A model generated the notes under the pieces. That model searched no databases. It was not told the origin of the DNA and saw only the letters and a program-made list of their open reading frames with translations. A stretch of 64,000 bases of DNA from Nitrosomonas sp. Is79A3. Its GTDB lineage: Bacteria; Pseudomonadota; Gammaproteobacteria; Burkholderiales; Nitrosomonadaceae. The stretch spans positions 1,116,001 through 1,180,000 of the forward strand of contig NC_015731.1 in NCBI RefSeq assembly GCF_000219585.1, written 5' to 3'. Shown piece after piece: positions 9,140 to 17,424 of this stretch. Made by a program: the position numbers and the translations under genes. The stretch's first letter is position 1; each line of letters opens with the position of its first letter.

Positions 9140-9236
9140 CCTCTGAATAACTGTCATTTCGAGCAGAGCGAGAAATCTATACTGTTGATTACCAAAGATT
9201 CCTCACTACGTTCGGAATGACAAAGGTGAATTATTC
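9140..9236. repeat. REP-like palindrome (TGTCATTTCGAGC type)
   Basis: Inverted arms TGTCATTTCGAGC (from 9152) and CGTTCGGAATGACA (to 9222) flank a stretch with internal complementarity (AGAAATCT / AAGATTCCT). An outer pair CTGAATAA (9142-9149) and TTATTCAG (9230-9237 region) extends the hairpin. This is a widespread class of bacterial intergenic palindrome that can fold into a long stem. It fills the gap between the GH46 gene and the two-TM protein gene. Confidence 0.6.
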
Positions 9237-9302
9237 AGGGATTCCTAATGGATATCACCGGATTGATGTTATAAAAAAGTATGCGTTCTATTGGAGGCTT
9301 AC

Positions 9303-9863
9303 ATGAATTTTATTAGCCAATTACTTTCGGTAGTTTTTGGGATTGCCTTACTGGGTCTGCTAGGTGTCGGGATCTATTATGCCTTCAATTTCGTCACAGA
9401 AAATCTCTTCGCCAGCCTCGATCCCCAACTTTCAGCGATTACCGCTATTGCTGCCGCCACGTTATTGATTTCTAGTTGCATCATTGCGAGCGCTTTGCGT
9501 GGGTCACAAAGGGATATTCATGTATTGAATATCAAGAAAAGATTAGCGTATGAGCAGTTTATTCAAATCTGGAGAAAGGTATTTTGGCAAAACTCCCAGC
9601 AACAAACTGGGATAGATGCGAGTGATCTACAGGAGCTTGAAAAGCAATTCATCCTCTGGGCCAATCCCAAGATAATCCAGGCCTACATTAAGCTTCGGCA
9701 ACTTGCAGCCGAAACGCATTTTTCAGATCCCAAGGTTAGGGCACAATTCATCAAGGTATTGATGGAGATAAGGAAAGATCTGGGACTGTCCAATCTGGGG
9801 CTTAATGAGCAAGAACTCTTAAAGTGGTCAGAAGATTTTCGTGATCATCTAGCAGGCCGTTGA
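9303..9863 (+). CDS. Two-TM protein with cytosolic helical domain; C-terminus supplied by a MITE
   Basis: I place the start at ATG 9303, 4 bp after a clear GGAGG (9293-9297 region), giving 186 residues; an in-frame TTG at 9291 overlaps that site and is unlikely. Two hydrophobic segments (about residues 7-30 and 43-65) are followed by a helical, charged C-terminal domain of about 120 residues, probably cytosolic. I do not recognise the family. The last codons (GCA GGC CGT TGA) lie inside a MITE inserted at a CTAG; restoring the pre-insertion sequence gives a different end, LEETRLTD then TAG. The gene is therefore probably still functional but has lost its native last eight residues. Confidence 0.6.
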   Translation: MNFISQLLSVVFGIALLGLLGVGIYYAFNFVTENLFASLDPQLSAITAIAAATLLISSCIIASALRGSQRDIHVLNIKKRLAYEQFIQIWRKVFWQNSQQQTGIDASDLQELEKQFILWANPKIIQAYIKLRQLAAETHFSDPKVRAQFIKVLMEIRKDLGLSNLGLNEQELLKWSEDFRDHLAGR

Positions 9864-9992
9864 AAAACGTTTTCGAGGCAGCCGATGCAGGGCAAAAACA
9901 GGCGAAAAAGCGCAGTTTATGCATAATAAATGAGCATTTTGAGTCTGTTTTTAACACCGTAGCGGCAACGCAGATAGTTTTTCAACGGCCTG
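9853..9992. mobile_element. MITE-A copy 1 (140 bp)
   Basis: The element is bounded by perfect inverted repeats CAGGCCGTTGAAAAAC (9853-9868) and its complement (9977-9992), and flanked by CTAG on both sides (9849-9852 and 9993-9996), a YTAR-type 4-bp target duplication. It has no coding capacity. The termini match the first 16 bp of the IS5-family element at 40.2 kb, which is the likely source of transposase. Confidence 0.85.
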
Positions 9993-10043
9993 CTAGAGGA
10001 AACTCGATTAACAGATTAGTTTAGAAATGTTATTTATTATTAA

Positions 10044-11234
10044 GGAAACTCTGATTAAGTCCCAAAAACTTGTAAAATACGCGGTAGATTGTAACCACTG
10101 CAAGGGAATGCATTGATGAAACAATTAGTATTGTCGATTCCATTATTTATCAAGAAACCAAAAGTAACTCGCCGGCAAAAGTTTCTCGAAGAAATGGAGC
10201 AAGTGGTTCCATGGGTAGACTGGACGAATCGGATCGCGCCGCACTATCCGGTAGCAGGTTTGGGACGCAAGCCATTTGCGTTGGAAGCGATGCTGCGGAT
10301 TCATATGATGCAGCAATGGTTTGGTTATTCAGATCCGGCAATGGAAGAAGCGTTACATGATGTGCCGATGCTACGTGAATTTGCAGGACTAGATGCGGGA
10401 GAAGATGTTATGCCTGATGAGACGACGATCCTCAAGTTTCGCCACCTGCTGGAGAAGCATCACTTGGCACAAAGCCTGTTTGCTGAAACAACTGGGCGGT
10501 TAGCGCAACAGGGATTATTGCTGCGTCAGGGCACGATAGTTGACGCCACGCTGATAGCGGCTGCGCCATCGACCAAGAACCGGCAACGCAAACGTGATGG
10601 CGAGATGAGTTCGACTAAGAAAGGCAACAACTATTACTTTGGATTAAAAGCACACATAGGCGTAGATGCCGATTCCGGCCTGGTGCATAGCCTGGAAATT
10701 ACCACGGCCAAAGTGGCCGATGGCAACATGATTGATGCGCTGGTACATGGCGAAGAGGCAATTGTATTGGGTGATCGGGCTTATACTCGTAATGATCGCA
10801 ATCTGGAAGCGCAACGACAGCCGGAAGAGCCGGTCTGGGGTATGCCATTCAAACGCAAGCGCGGTGAGGAATTGCCAGCAGAACATGCCGTGCTCAATCG
10901 TATGCTAGCTTCACTACGCGCAAAGGTTGAACATCCGTTTCGTATTGTCAAAAGACAATTTGGTTATACCAAAGTCCGTTACCGAGGATTGTTCAAGAAT
11001 GCACAACAGCTTTATCTGTTGTTTGCCTTGGCTAATCTTTACCATGTCCGTAAGGTGTGGATGCCAACCACGGGATAATTCCGTCCAATATCCCTGAAAA
11101 TCAGCATCAGGGGACAGAATAGTATGCAATCTGCTAAAAATTACAGTTATTAATCGCACAATAATGCCTATATTAGCTACTTTACCGATAGCTTTGTCGA
11201 CAAAACTGGAATAAATAACTTAATCAGAGCTTCC
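10044..11234 (+). mobile_element. IS5-group insertion sequence (1191 bp)
   Basis: Terminal inverted repeats are GGAAACTCTGATTAAGT at the left (10044-10060) and the complement of GGAAGCTCTGATTAAGT at the right (11218-11234), with one mismatch. TTAA flanks both ends (10040-10043 and 11235-11238), the YTAR-type duplication of the IS5 group. It holds one intact transposase and sits 51 bp after MITE-A copy 1. Confidence 0.85.
10113..11078 (+). CDS. IS5-family transposase
   Basis: This DDE transposase has about 320 residues. The N-terminal helix-turn-helix/DUF772-like region has the IS5 hallmarks (ALEAMLRIHMMQQWFGYSDP, then DETTILKFRHLLEKH). Catalytic residues are recognisable: Asp in GTIVDATLIAAAPSTKN, Asp in VLGDRAY, and Glu in KVEHPFRIVKRQFGYTKVRYRGL. 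The frame starts at ATG-ATG 10113/10116 with a weak AAGGGAA upstream. It is intact and full-length, so the element may be active, and it lies centrally between matching inverted repeats. Confidence 0.95.
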   Translation: MMKQLVLSIPLFIKKPKVTRRQKFLEEMEQVVPWVDWTNRIAPHYPVAGLGRKPFALEAMLRIHMMQQWFGYSDPAMEEALHDVPMLREFAGLDAGEDVMPDETTILKFRHLLEKHHLAQSLFAETTGRLAQQGLLLRQGTIVDATLIAAAPSTKNRQRKRDGEMSSTKKGNNYYFGLKAHIGVDADSGLVHSLEITTAKVADGNMIDALVHGEEAIVLGDRAYTRNDRNLEAQRQPEEPVWGMPFKRKRGEELPAEHAVLNRMLASLRAKVEHPFRIVKRQFGYTKVRYRGLFKNAQQLYLLFALANLYHVRKVWMPTTG

Positions 11235-11255
11235 TTAAGTTGATTACATTCATGA

Positions 11256-11314
11256 TTCGACAAGCTCATCACGAACGTAATCAATATATTACCGTTCGTC
11301 CTGAGCCTGTCGAA
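11256..11314. repeat. Imperfect palindrome (TTCGACAAGCTC / GAGCCTGTCGAA)
   Basis: Arms of 22 bp at 11256-11277 and 11293-11314 pair with about three mismatches. The right arm matches the very common bacterial intergenic motif CGTTCGTCCTGAGCCTGTCG. The hairpin lies between two copies of the IS5-group right end. Confidence 0.6.
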
Positions 11315-11316
11315 GG

Positions 11317-11333
11317 ACTTAATCAGAGCTTCC
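11317..11333. repeat. Second copy of IS5-group right end
   Basis: ACTTAATCAGAGCTTCC recurs here exactly as at 11218-11234 and is again followed by TTAA (11334-11337). The 99-bp spacing means the IS in place has two candidate right ends, probably from nested insertion and loss of a second element. Confidence 0.7.
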
Positions 11334-11342
11334 TTAAGACCG

Positions 11343-11462
11343 ATGGATAAAACATCTGTAAGGAGTTTGATTGGAGTGAATACACGATTTTCAATGGATA
11401 TTCCTCTTGATGGCCATGCGTTGACGGAAGATCACTCTTGGTTGTTGTTGGTATTCTGTTAA
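11343..11462 (+). other. 39-codon open frame of doubtful status in a gene-free gap
   Basis: The gap 11338-11506 between the IS ends and the coiled-coil gene contains an ATG-initiated frame of 39 codons ending TAA at 11460-11462. It has no ribosome-binding site and no recognised motif; it could be the tail of a gene lost to the IS insertions. Nothing else was seen in the gap. Confidence 0.2.
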
Positions 11463-11506
11463 CAAACAAGGAGCTTACAGCCGCTAATTCCCATTAATCG
11501 CGCTAT

Positions 11507-12337
11507 TTACACTGCTGTTTGCTTGAATTCTGCAAGATTTTTCAGCAATTCCGTTCGACGGGATGCTAGCGCAGCATCATGTTTTTGACTGATAGCTTTA
11601 AATGCATCTGATGCTTGTTTTGCTTCGCTCTGTTTTTGAGCGAATGTTTTTCTTGCAATTTCTACGGCCTCCTGTGCGTCCTTTAGTTGTCCGGGAAATT
11701 TATCCGCAGAGACGATACCTGTAATCTCTTTACTTAACATCATAGTCGATGCTTCCTTTGCCAGAAAATGAAGCACGACATAATTACCCTTTGCTTCCAT
11801 TTGGTTGGCCAGTTCAATTAAGTTTTTTATTCCTTTCAATTTCGTCTCAGCATTTTTCAGGCTTGTCTTTAAATTCTCATACACATTGAGTTTGGTTTGC
11901 AGCAGGGTATTAGCATTCTCAGCAGCTTGTCTGGCCGAATCAGAATTATTTCCTGCACTCTCCACTTCCTTACCTTCCAATTCTAAATTATCATCAAAGT
12001 CCTGAATCAATTTGTCGATTTGGGTAATGTCACTGGGGTTGATGACGGCATCAGCAATTTCCTGTTTCTGCGCGGCTAATTTCTTCAGTTCGTCTCGATT
12101 ATGGATAATAGCGTTATACGCCGCGTCATATCCAGCTGTGTTTTGTTGGAACTCTGCAATATTGACCTTCAACGCCTTGAGTTCCTCTTGCAGCAAGGCA
12201 ACTTTTAATTGCTCGCTTTCGAGCTCGGCCTGCTTCGCTGCGACAGGATCCTGGTCGGGCCCAGCCTTGGCCTTGGCCGCAATGATGTGTGTGGGAGGGG
12301 TATTCACAGTTGAAGGGGATGTTTGGGCTTCATTCAT
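11507..12337 (-). CDS. Coiled-coil protein of unknown function
   Basis: I place the start at ATG 12337, preceded on its strand by AAGGAT, giving 276 residues and dropping eight upstream codons. After a Thr/Pro/Ala-rich N-terminal tail, almost the whole protein is predicted helix with heptad-like Leu/Ala/Lys/Glu patterns, such as EQLKVALLQEELKALKVNI near residue 45 and KNAETKLKGIKNLIELANQ near 165. There is no signal peptide, membrane helix or catalytic motif. The family is not recognised. It lies alone on the minus strand between the IS5-group element and a regulator pseudogene; a structural or effector-like role linked to the eCIS-like block is possible but unsupported. Confidence 0.6.
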   Translation of the reverse strand: MNEAQTSPSTVNTPPTHIIAAKAKAGPDQDPVAAKQAELESEQLKVALLQEELKALKVNIAEFQQNTAGYDAAYNAIIHNRDELKKLAAQKQEIADAVINPSDITQIDKLIQDFDDNLELEGKEVESAGNNSDSARQAAENANTLLQTKLNVYENLKTSLKNAETKLKGIKNLIELANQMEAKGNYVVLHFLAKEASTMMLSKEITGIVSADKFPGQLKDAQEAVEIARKTFAQKQSEAKQASDAFKAISQKHDAALASRRTELLKNLAEFKQTAV

Positions 12338-12469
12338 TTTATGTATCCTTATAATTTGCAACAGGTGAAATTATGACCTTGCGTGAATTAAGGCGCTGTG
12401 ATGTCCACACATCCCCCAGTGCCCGCTTACTCCTGTCGGTATCGAACCGGCAATCCATGGTCCATCCTG

Positions 12470-13082
12470 CACTTTCCGCATTGCTTCAGCTCTGCAAGAT
12501 ACATGCAATTTGCCCAATATTTTGTGTACGTGATGCTGACTGTCGATATGCTCAGTCCTCACTTTCGCGCGATTTCCTTGTTTGAATACCCGCTGCCAAT
12601 CTCTCTAAACACTACACATTCTGGCGGCGTTAGTGCTTCGCCATATTCTTCCGCATCTGTAACGAATTTTTCACGGTAGAGTGTTCGAAACAGTTCTCCC
12701 GAGATCTCAGGCGCACAATTAGGCTTTCTTGCAAGTGAGTCCTCCTTCGTTTGATAGAGTTGGGTTAAGGATGTATCCTGGAGTAGGTGACCAGAGAATC
12801 CGACCTGACCGAATCGAATGATTCTTTATGATAAATTTGATACCCTATAACAATCAATGCAATAGGTGCCCACTGGTTAGAGAATGTCCGTAATTCTTCT
12901 ATGTCTATGCCCTGTTCCATGTCAATTAACACAAGGTCAATCCTAGGCTGGCTGTGCATTGCATCAAGCAAAATCGAAAAGCTATGCGCAATTGTTACTT
13001 TAGATACTGCTTGGATAATATCGAAAAAGGAAACAAGTGCTTCGCCGAATAGCCTTATGGGTTTTTGTATTGCGACATTCAT
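12470..13082 (-). pseudogene. NarL/LuxR-type response regulator, frameshifted
   Basis: From 13082 downward the frame reads as a receiver domain start (RLFGEALVSFF...) with the phosphoacceptor-like strand DLVLIDM and a following PIALIVIGY, then loses similarity near 12840. Further on, another frame gives a LuxR-type helix-turn-helix opening, LTPPECVVFREIGSGYSNKE followed by IARK, which meets a TGA. A third frame continues with VHKILGKLHVSCRAEAM, the recognition-helix end. The order and spacing are right for one NarL-family regulator of about 210 residues that has at least two frameshifts. It cannot make a working DNA-binding protein. Confidence 0.7.
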
Positions 13083-13340
13083 AAAACCCTCATCGAGACT
13101 TGATGGTTATCAATGTAATCGTCAACTAAATTTTGTTTGAAGCTATCTTACCAACGTAAAACCAAACAGCTTAAATTTACTACACATAAGCTTAAAACTT
13201 AATCAGCCCGTATATATTCTCTATTGTCTCTATACTCTTGTAATGAGATTGAGGTAACAAAGAGAAAAAAAGTTCCTAGCTTTCATTTATATCGGAGTAA
13301 GATTTTGTAGTCAAGTGTTTTTGTTAGACTGTGTTGCTAA

Positions 13341-13373
13341 CACCAATTTCGATAGCATATATCAAAATTGGTG
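13341..13373. promoter_or_regulatory. 14-bp stem hairpin/palindrome
   Basis: CACCAATTTCGATA (13341-13354) and TATCAAAATTGGTG (13360-13373) pair over 14 bp with one mismatch around a 5-nt GCATA loop. No T-run follows, so an operator or RNA hairpin is as likely as a terminator. It stands in the gap 13083-13501, where I see no gene. Confidence 0.5.
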
Positions 13374-13501
13374 GCGTTTATTAGCGCAGTAGCCCGCAGG
13401 TGAAGGCAAGTCAAGTGAAAGAAACATAGCAATGTAATTAGAGCGCAATATTTTTATATCTTATGTAATCAGTTGCTTGTTATTGTTTTTTGAAAAAGGC
13501 A

Positions 13502-13609
13502 AATGTCAATGCCCGCAATGCCAAAGCTGCTCGCGTCAATTGGCGCTTCACCTCTCAGGATGCTTTCGCAAACTGGCACGTTCGTTTGTATCCGCGTTTT
13601 TCAACGTGA
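13502..13609 (+). pseudogene. C-terminal remnant of an IS630-family transposase
   Basis: The 35 codons to the TGA at 13607-13609 translate with an ending of the type VNWRFTSQDAFANWHVRLYP, which resembles the C-terminal tail of IS630-family transposases (a W-x-F-T-t-x-DA then LYP pattern). The upstream body of the gene is absent. The next 80 bp contain a sequence shared with MITE-B, as expected of an IS630 right end. Confidence 0.5.
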
Positions 13610-13632
13610 CTGACTACTAGTTACTAGTGTAA

Positions 13633-13693
13633 TGGATGTTAGAATCTCGGTATTCCGGTCTCATGCCGCTATGCCAAATCGCACTGCTTAGTC
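13633..13693. repeat. MITE-B related sequence / IS630 right-end remnant
   Basis: The stretch GTTAGAATCTCGGTATTCCG (13638-13657) and what follows aligns at roughly 80 percent identity by eye with 39432-39482, the interior of MITE-B. It lies directly after the IS630 transposase remnant, linking the two. Confidence 0.55.
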
Positions 13694-13772
13694 TTTTCAA
13701 GTTCAATCTCTTTCTGCTACGCATGAGATCTCCCCTTCAGAGCGCTAGCGAATAGTTTAGACATTCTGGACG

Positions 13773-14054
13773 CTAATCGCTTCGTTTAGTCACTTCTAGC
13801 AAATGATAACCAAACTGCGTTTTAACCGGGCCTTGTACTTCACCAACGGGTGCACTGAAAACGACGGTATCAAATTCCTTAACCATTTGTCCGCGGCCGA
13901 ATTCACCCAGATCACCACCTTGCTTGCCGGATGGGCATAATGAATGTTGTTTTGCCAATTGGCCGAATTCCGCGCCATTTTCGATCTCTGCTTTCAGGTT
14001 GTTACATTGTTCTTCTGTTTTTACCAAAATATGACGTGCGCTGGCTCGTGCCAT
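13773..14054 (-). CDS. ppiC: Parvulin-type peptidyl-prolyl isomerase
   Basis: This 93-residue protein is a complete single-domain parvulin of the PpiC type: [13 protein letters not shown] at the start, [20 protein letters not shown] in the middle, [17 protein letters not shown], and the closing [12 protein letters not shown] motif. The enzyme catalyses cis-trans isomerisation of Xaa-Pro bonds. It has no signal peptide, so it acts in the cytoplasm. An AGGAGA lies just upstream of the ATG. It is a monocistronic gene that diverges from the ABC operon at 14.2 kb. A truncated second copy lies at 53.4 kb. Confidence 0.93.
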   Translation of the reverse strand: MARASARHILVKTEEQCNNLKAEIENGAEFGQLAKQHSLCPSGKQGGDLGEFGRGQMVKEFDTVVFSAPVGEVQGPVKTQFGYHLLEVTKRSD

Positions 14055-14184
14055 GGAGTTTCTCCTGTATTTTTAGAAGTGCTTAAAATTAATTTTTGTT
14101 ACGTGGTACATTTAAGCATAAATTGCCATGCTTTATAAAGCATCGTTCCATTTTTTGATGGTTATCCAGGTCATAGAGGTTTTA

Positions 14185-14220
14185 ATGAAAATATCCAATG
14201 GTGTCAGCGCAAATGCTTGA
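14185..14220 (+). other. Possible 11-residue leader ORF
   Basis: ATG 14185 follows AGAGGT and encodes 11 codons before TGA at 14218-14220. It overlaps both candidate starts of the ABC ATPase in another frame, so it could couple translation of the operon. It may also be chance. Confidence 0.25.
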
Positions 14221-14878
14221 GTTAATAAATGTCAATAAGGCCTACGCCGAGGGACGGAAGGTACTGACCAATTTAACGTATACCCTGAAAGCTGGCGAGT
14301 ATGTGGCCATCATGGGTGATTCTGGCGTGGGCAAATCAACGCTCTTGAATCTGATTGCCGGGTTGGATACGCCGGATTCGGGCGAGATCCGCATTAATGG
14401 TGTAGCCATTTCATCGCTGGATGATGACGCTGCCACACAATTGCGGCGCGAGCAGTTTGGGTTCATCTTTCAAGCGTTTCATGTATTGCCGCATCTGACA
14501 TTGAACCAGAATATCGCTTTGCCTTTATTGCTCAATGGCGCGCCAACAGATCGTGTGAACCACATGTTGATTGACGTGGGGTTGCAAGATCGCGGGCATC
14601 ATTTTCCGCGCCAGCTATCCGGCGGCGAGTTGCAGCGTGTTGCGATTGCGCGGGCATTAATACATCGGCCTAAATTGGTGCTGGCGGACGAACCGACGGG
14701 AAATCTCGATCCGGATACGGCGCATGAGATTCTCCAGTTAATGCGCAAGGAAATCAAAACCAATGGCGCTACGGGCATTCTCGTGACGCATTCGCATGCT
14801 GCGGCTGCTACGGCGGATTTTGTGTTGAATTTGACCAAGGATGGTTTGCATCCGGTGAAATCAGAGCGTAGCGAATGA
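14198..14878 (+). CDS. ABC transporter ATP-binding protein (MacB/LolD class)
   Basis: The 226-residue ATPase has Walker A GDSGVGKST (residues 40-48), Q-loop Gln92, the signature LSGGE (140-144), Walker B LVLADEP (160-166) and a switch His in VTHSHAAA. The class energises FtsX-type permeases that move lipids, lipoproteins or peptides across the inner membrane mechanically. Its stop overlaps the start of the permease (ATGA). The start is uncertain: ATG 14198 has no Shine-Dalgarno and ATG 14213 gives a compact N-terminus (MLELINVNKAY). A short frame with a better ribosome-binding site (14185-14220) overlaps both. The genes read as a three-gene operon with the permease and an AttH/CrtC-like protein. 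Confidence 0.92.
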   Translation: MVSAQMLELINVNKAYAEGRKVLTNLTYTLKAGEYVAIMGDSGVGKSTLLNLIAGLDTPDSGEIRINGVAISSLDDDAATQLRREQFGFIFQAFHVLPHLTLNQNIALPLLLNGAPTDRVNHMLIDVGLQDRGHHFPRQLSGGELQRVAIARALIHRPKLVLADEPTGNLDPDTAHEILQLMRKEIKTNGATGILVTHSHAAAATADFVLNLTKDGLHPVKSERSE

Positions 14879-17424
14879 ACTCGGCACAATTATCCCGTTG
14901 GTTGCTGTTTGGTGAATGGCGAGCGCATTTTGTGCAAATAGTTGTGGCGCTGATCGCTATCGCCATCGGTGTTGCCATGGCGTTTTCAATCCATCTGATT
15001 AATACCGCGGCATTCAATGAATTTTCTGCGGCGAGCAAGAGCCTTTCCGGACAATCGGATTTGCAGATTTATGGCCGGAAAGCGTTTTTTGATGAATCGC
15101 TTTATCCGTTGCTGGCAAACACGGAAGGCGTGGCACTAGCCAATCCGGTTTTGGAGTTGGATGTGGTGGTGCCGGGTAAACTGCAAAACAGGAACGATCA
15201 TAAACTGAAAATCATCGGTGTCGATATGTTCCGGGCAGTGCAGATTTCTCCCGATTTGCTGGGATTGACCGAGGAAGGAAAAACGCTGGATCGGCTTGCG
15301 GATGATGCTCTCTTTCTGTCGCCAGCCGCAATGGAATGGTTGCAAGTGAAACAAGGCGATTCGCTAGCATTGCATGTGGGATTGCAAACCATTACCTTGC
15401 GCGTGGCTGGCGGGCTGGTGCGGGCGCGGGCAGGGCAACGTATTGCGGTGATGGATATTGGCGCGGCGCAGTGGCGTTTCCAGCAGCTCGGTTTATTGTC
15501 ACGGATCGAGCTGAAACTAAAGAACGGTGTCAATCATGCAGCGTTTAAAGTCAAGCTGGCAGACGAATTGGGTGAATCGTACCGGGTTACTGAGGCAATC
15601 GATCAGGAAAAGCGGATTGCCAATATGTCGCGCGCATACCGGGTCAACTTGAACATGCTGGCGCTGGTGGCGCTTTTTACCGGCACGTTTCTGGTGTTTT
15701 CCACACAGGTGCTCTCTGTCATCCGCAGGCGCCAGCAATTTGCGTTGTTGCGCGTACTGGGTTTTACACGGCAACAGCTACTGCGGCAAATTATCACCGA
15801 AGGGGCGATCCTCGGGATGATCGGGTCGCTGCTGGGGCTGGGCTTAGGGTATACCATCGCCGCCACGGCGATTCAGTTGCTGGGTGGAGATTTGGGCACT
15901 AACTTTTTTCCGGGTGTTAAGCCCAGCATTTATTTTGATCCACTGGCTGCAGTGATATTCTTCCTGGTCGGACTCATTGTGACAATGCTGGGAAGTATTG
16001 TACCGGCACTGGAGGCCGCACGTGCTAAGCCTGCGCTGGCATTGCGGTCCGGTAGTGAGGATGTGGCCATGGCAAAATTCTCACCGCCTTGGTTTGCTGT
16101 GATTTGTTTACTGGTTGCCCTGCTGTTCACACAACTGCCGCCCATTTTTGAATTGCCGGTATTCGGCTATCTGGCGATTGCATTGCTCTTGATCGGCGGA
16201 ATTGCGTTGATGCCGCGCTTTGCGGCATGGGCTTTTTCGATGCTGCTGAACCAATTGCAGCATTACCAGTTAAGCGCTGTTCTTACCTTGGTGCTGGCGC
16301 GTTTGGCGAATGCGCCTAACCAGGCTGCTATCGCGCTGGGTGGAATACTAGCCAGTTTTAGTCTGATGGTGGCAATGGCCATCATGGTGACGAGTTTCCG
16401 TGTATCGATCGATGGCTGGCTTGGACATGTTTTGCCGGCTGATTTATATGTGCGTGCTGCGGCAACCGGTGATCAAGGCGGTTTTCAACTTGATGCGCAA
16501 AAGGCGATAGCTGAACTGCCCGGTTTTGATCGTGTGGATTTTTTCCGTACGCAGCAATTAACACTCGATGTGGATCGGCCTGAAATCACCTTGTTCGCTC
16601 GCCCTGTCGATAGAATGGATGCCCGGAATACGTTACCGTTGACGGATGATAGGATTGCGCCGGGAGCACTGCCCGAGAATGTAATGCCGATCTGGGTGTC
16701 GGAAGCGATGGTTGATTTATATGGTTATCGAGTGGGGGAAAAAGTGACTTTGCCGGTCGGCGTAACATCCAATGAATTTCTGGTTGCCGGTGTGTGGCGT
16801 GATTATGGTCGCCAGTTTGGCGCGGTGCAGATGCAATTGGCTGATTATCAGCGATTAACAGGAGATTTGAATGTCAATACGGTCGCTTTGTGGTTACAGA
16901 CCGGAATGGCGCCAGACGAAGCTATTGCGAATTTGCGGCAATTGCCATTTGGTGCGGCATTGGAGATCTCCCGGTCGAGTGATATGCGTGCATTAAGCTT
17001 GGAAATCTTTGACCGGAGTTTTGCGGTGACTTATATATTGGAAATGGTGGCAGTTGTGATTGGATTATTGGGCGTAGCGGCCAGTTTCTCGGCGCAAACA
17101 TTGGCGCGTGCCAAAGAATTCGGTATGTTGCGGCATATTGGCGTCATGCGGCAGCAAATTTTTGCGATACTGGCAACGGAAGGTGGTTTGTTAACGCTGC
17201 TTGGGATTGTGTTGGGCTTTGTATTGGGGTGGAGTATCAGTTTGATCCTGGTTTTTATTGTCAATCCGCAATCTTTTCATTGGACCATGCAATTGCATCT
17301 GCCTTGGGGTTGGTTGACGATGATCGCTGGGATTATGCTGGTTTCAGCGGCATTGACAGCATTGCTGGCCGGGCGTCAGGCTGTATCCGGTAATGTGATA
17401 CGTGCAGTACGGGAGGATTGGTAA
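14875..17424 (+). CDS. FtsX-family ABC transporter permease
   Basis: This 849-residue inner-membrane protein has the layout of the large eight- to ten-TM FtsX-like permeases (YbbP-like): an N-terminal TM (about residues 17-37), a periplasmic domain, TMs near 255-275, 305-330 and 355-380, a second set near 405-425, 430-445 and 480-510, another periplasmic domain, and C-terminal TMs near 720-745, 765-790 and 810-830. The repeated pattern RVLGFTRQQLLRQI and RHIGVMRQQIFAIL before each terminal TM block is typical of FtsX domains. It overlaps the ATPase gene by 4 bp and the next gene by the shared TAATG, so it belongs to that operon. Substrate unknown; a linked AttH-like lipocalin suggests a lipid-like ligand. 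Confidence 0.9.
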   Translation: MNSAQLSRWLLFGEWRAHFVQIVVALIAIAIGVAMAFSIHLINTAAFNEFSAASKSLSGQSDLQIYGRKAFFDESLYPLLANTEGVALANPVLELDVVVPGKLQNRNDHKLKIIGVDMFRAVQISPDLLGLTEEGKTLDRLADDALFLSPAAMEWLQVKQGDSLALHVGLQTITLRVAGGLVRARAGQRIAVMDIGAAQWRFQQLGLLSRIELKLKNGVNHAAFKVKLADELGESYRVTEAIDQEKRIANMSRAYRVNLNMLALVALFTGTFLVFSTQVLSVIRRRQQFALLRVLGFTRQQLLRQIITEGAILGMIGSLLGLGLGYTIAATAIQLLGGDLGTNFFPGVKPSIYFDPLAAVIFFLVGLIVTMLGSIVPALEAARAKPALALRSGSEDVAMAKFSPPWFAVICLLVALLFTQLPPIFELPVFGYLAIALLLIGGIALMPRFAAWAFSMLLNQLQHYQLSAVLTLVLARLANAPNQAAIALGGILASFSLMVAMAIMVTSFRVSIDGWLGHVLPADLYVRAAATGDQGGFQLDAQKAIAELPGFDRVDFFRTQQLTLDVDRPEITLFARPVDRMDARNTLPLTDDRIAPGALPENVMPIWVSEAMVDLYGYRVGEKVTLPVGVTSNEFLVAGVWRDYGRQFGAVQMQLADYQRLTGDLNVNTVALWLQTGMAPDEAIANLRQLPFGAALEISRSSDMRALSLEIFDRSFAVTYILEMVAVVIGLLGVAASFSAQTLARAKEFGMLRHIGVMRQQIFAILATEGGLLTLLGIVLGFVLGWSISLILVFIVNPQSFHWTMQLHLPWGWLTMIAGIMLVSAALTALLAGRQAVSGNVIRAVREDW

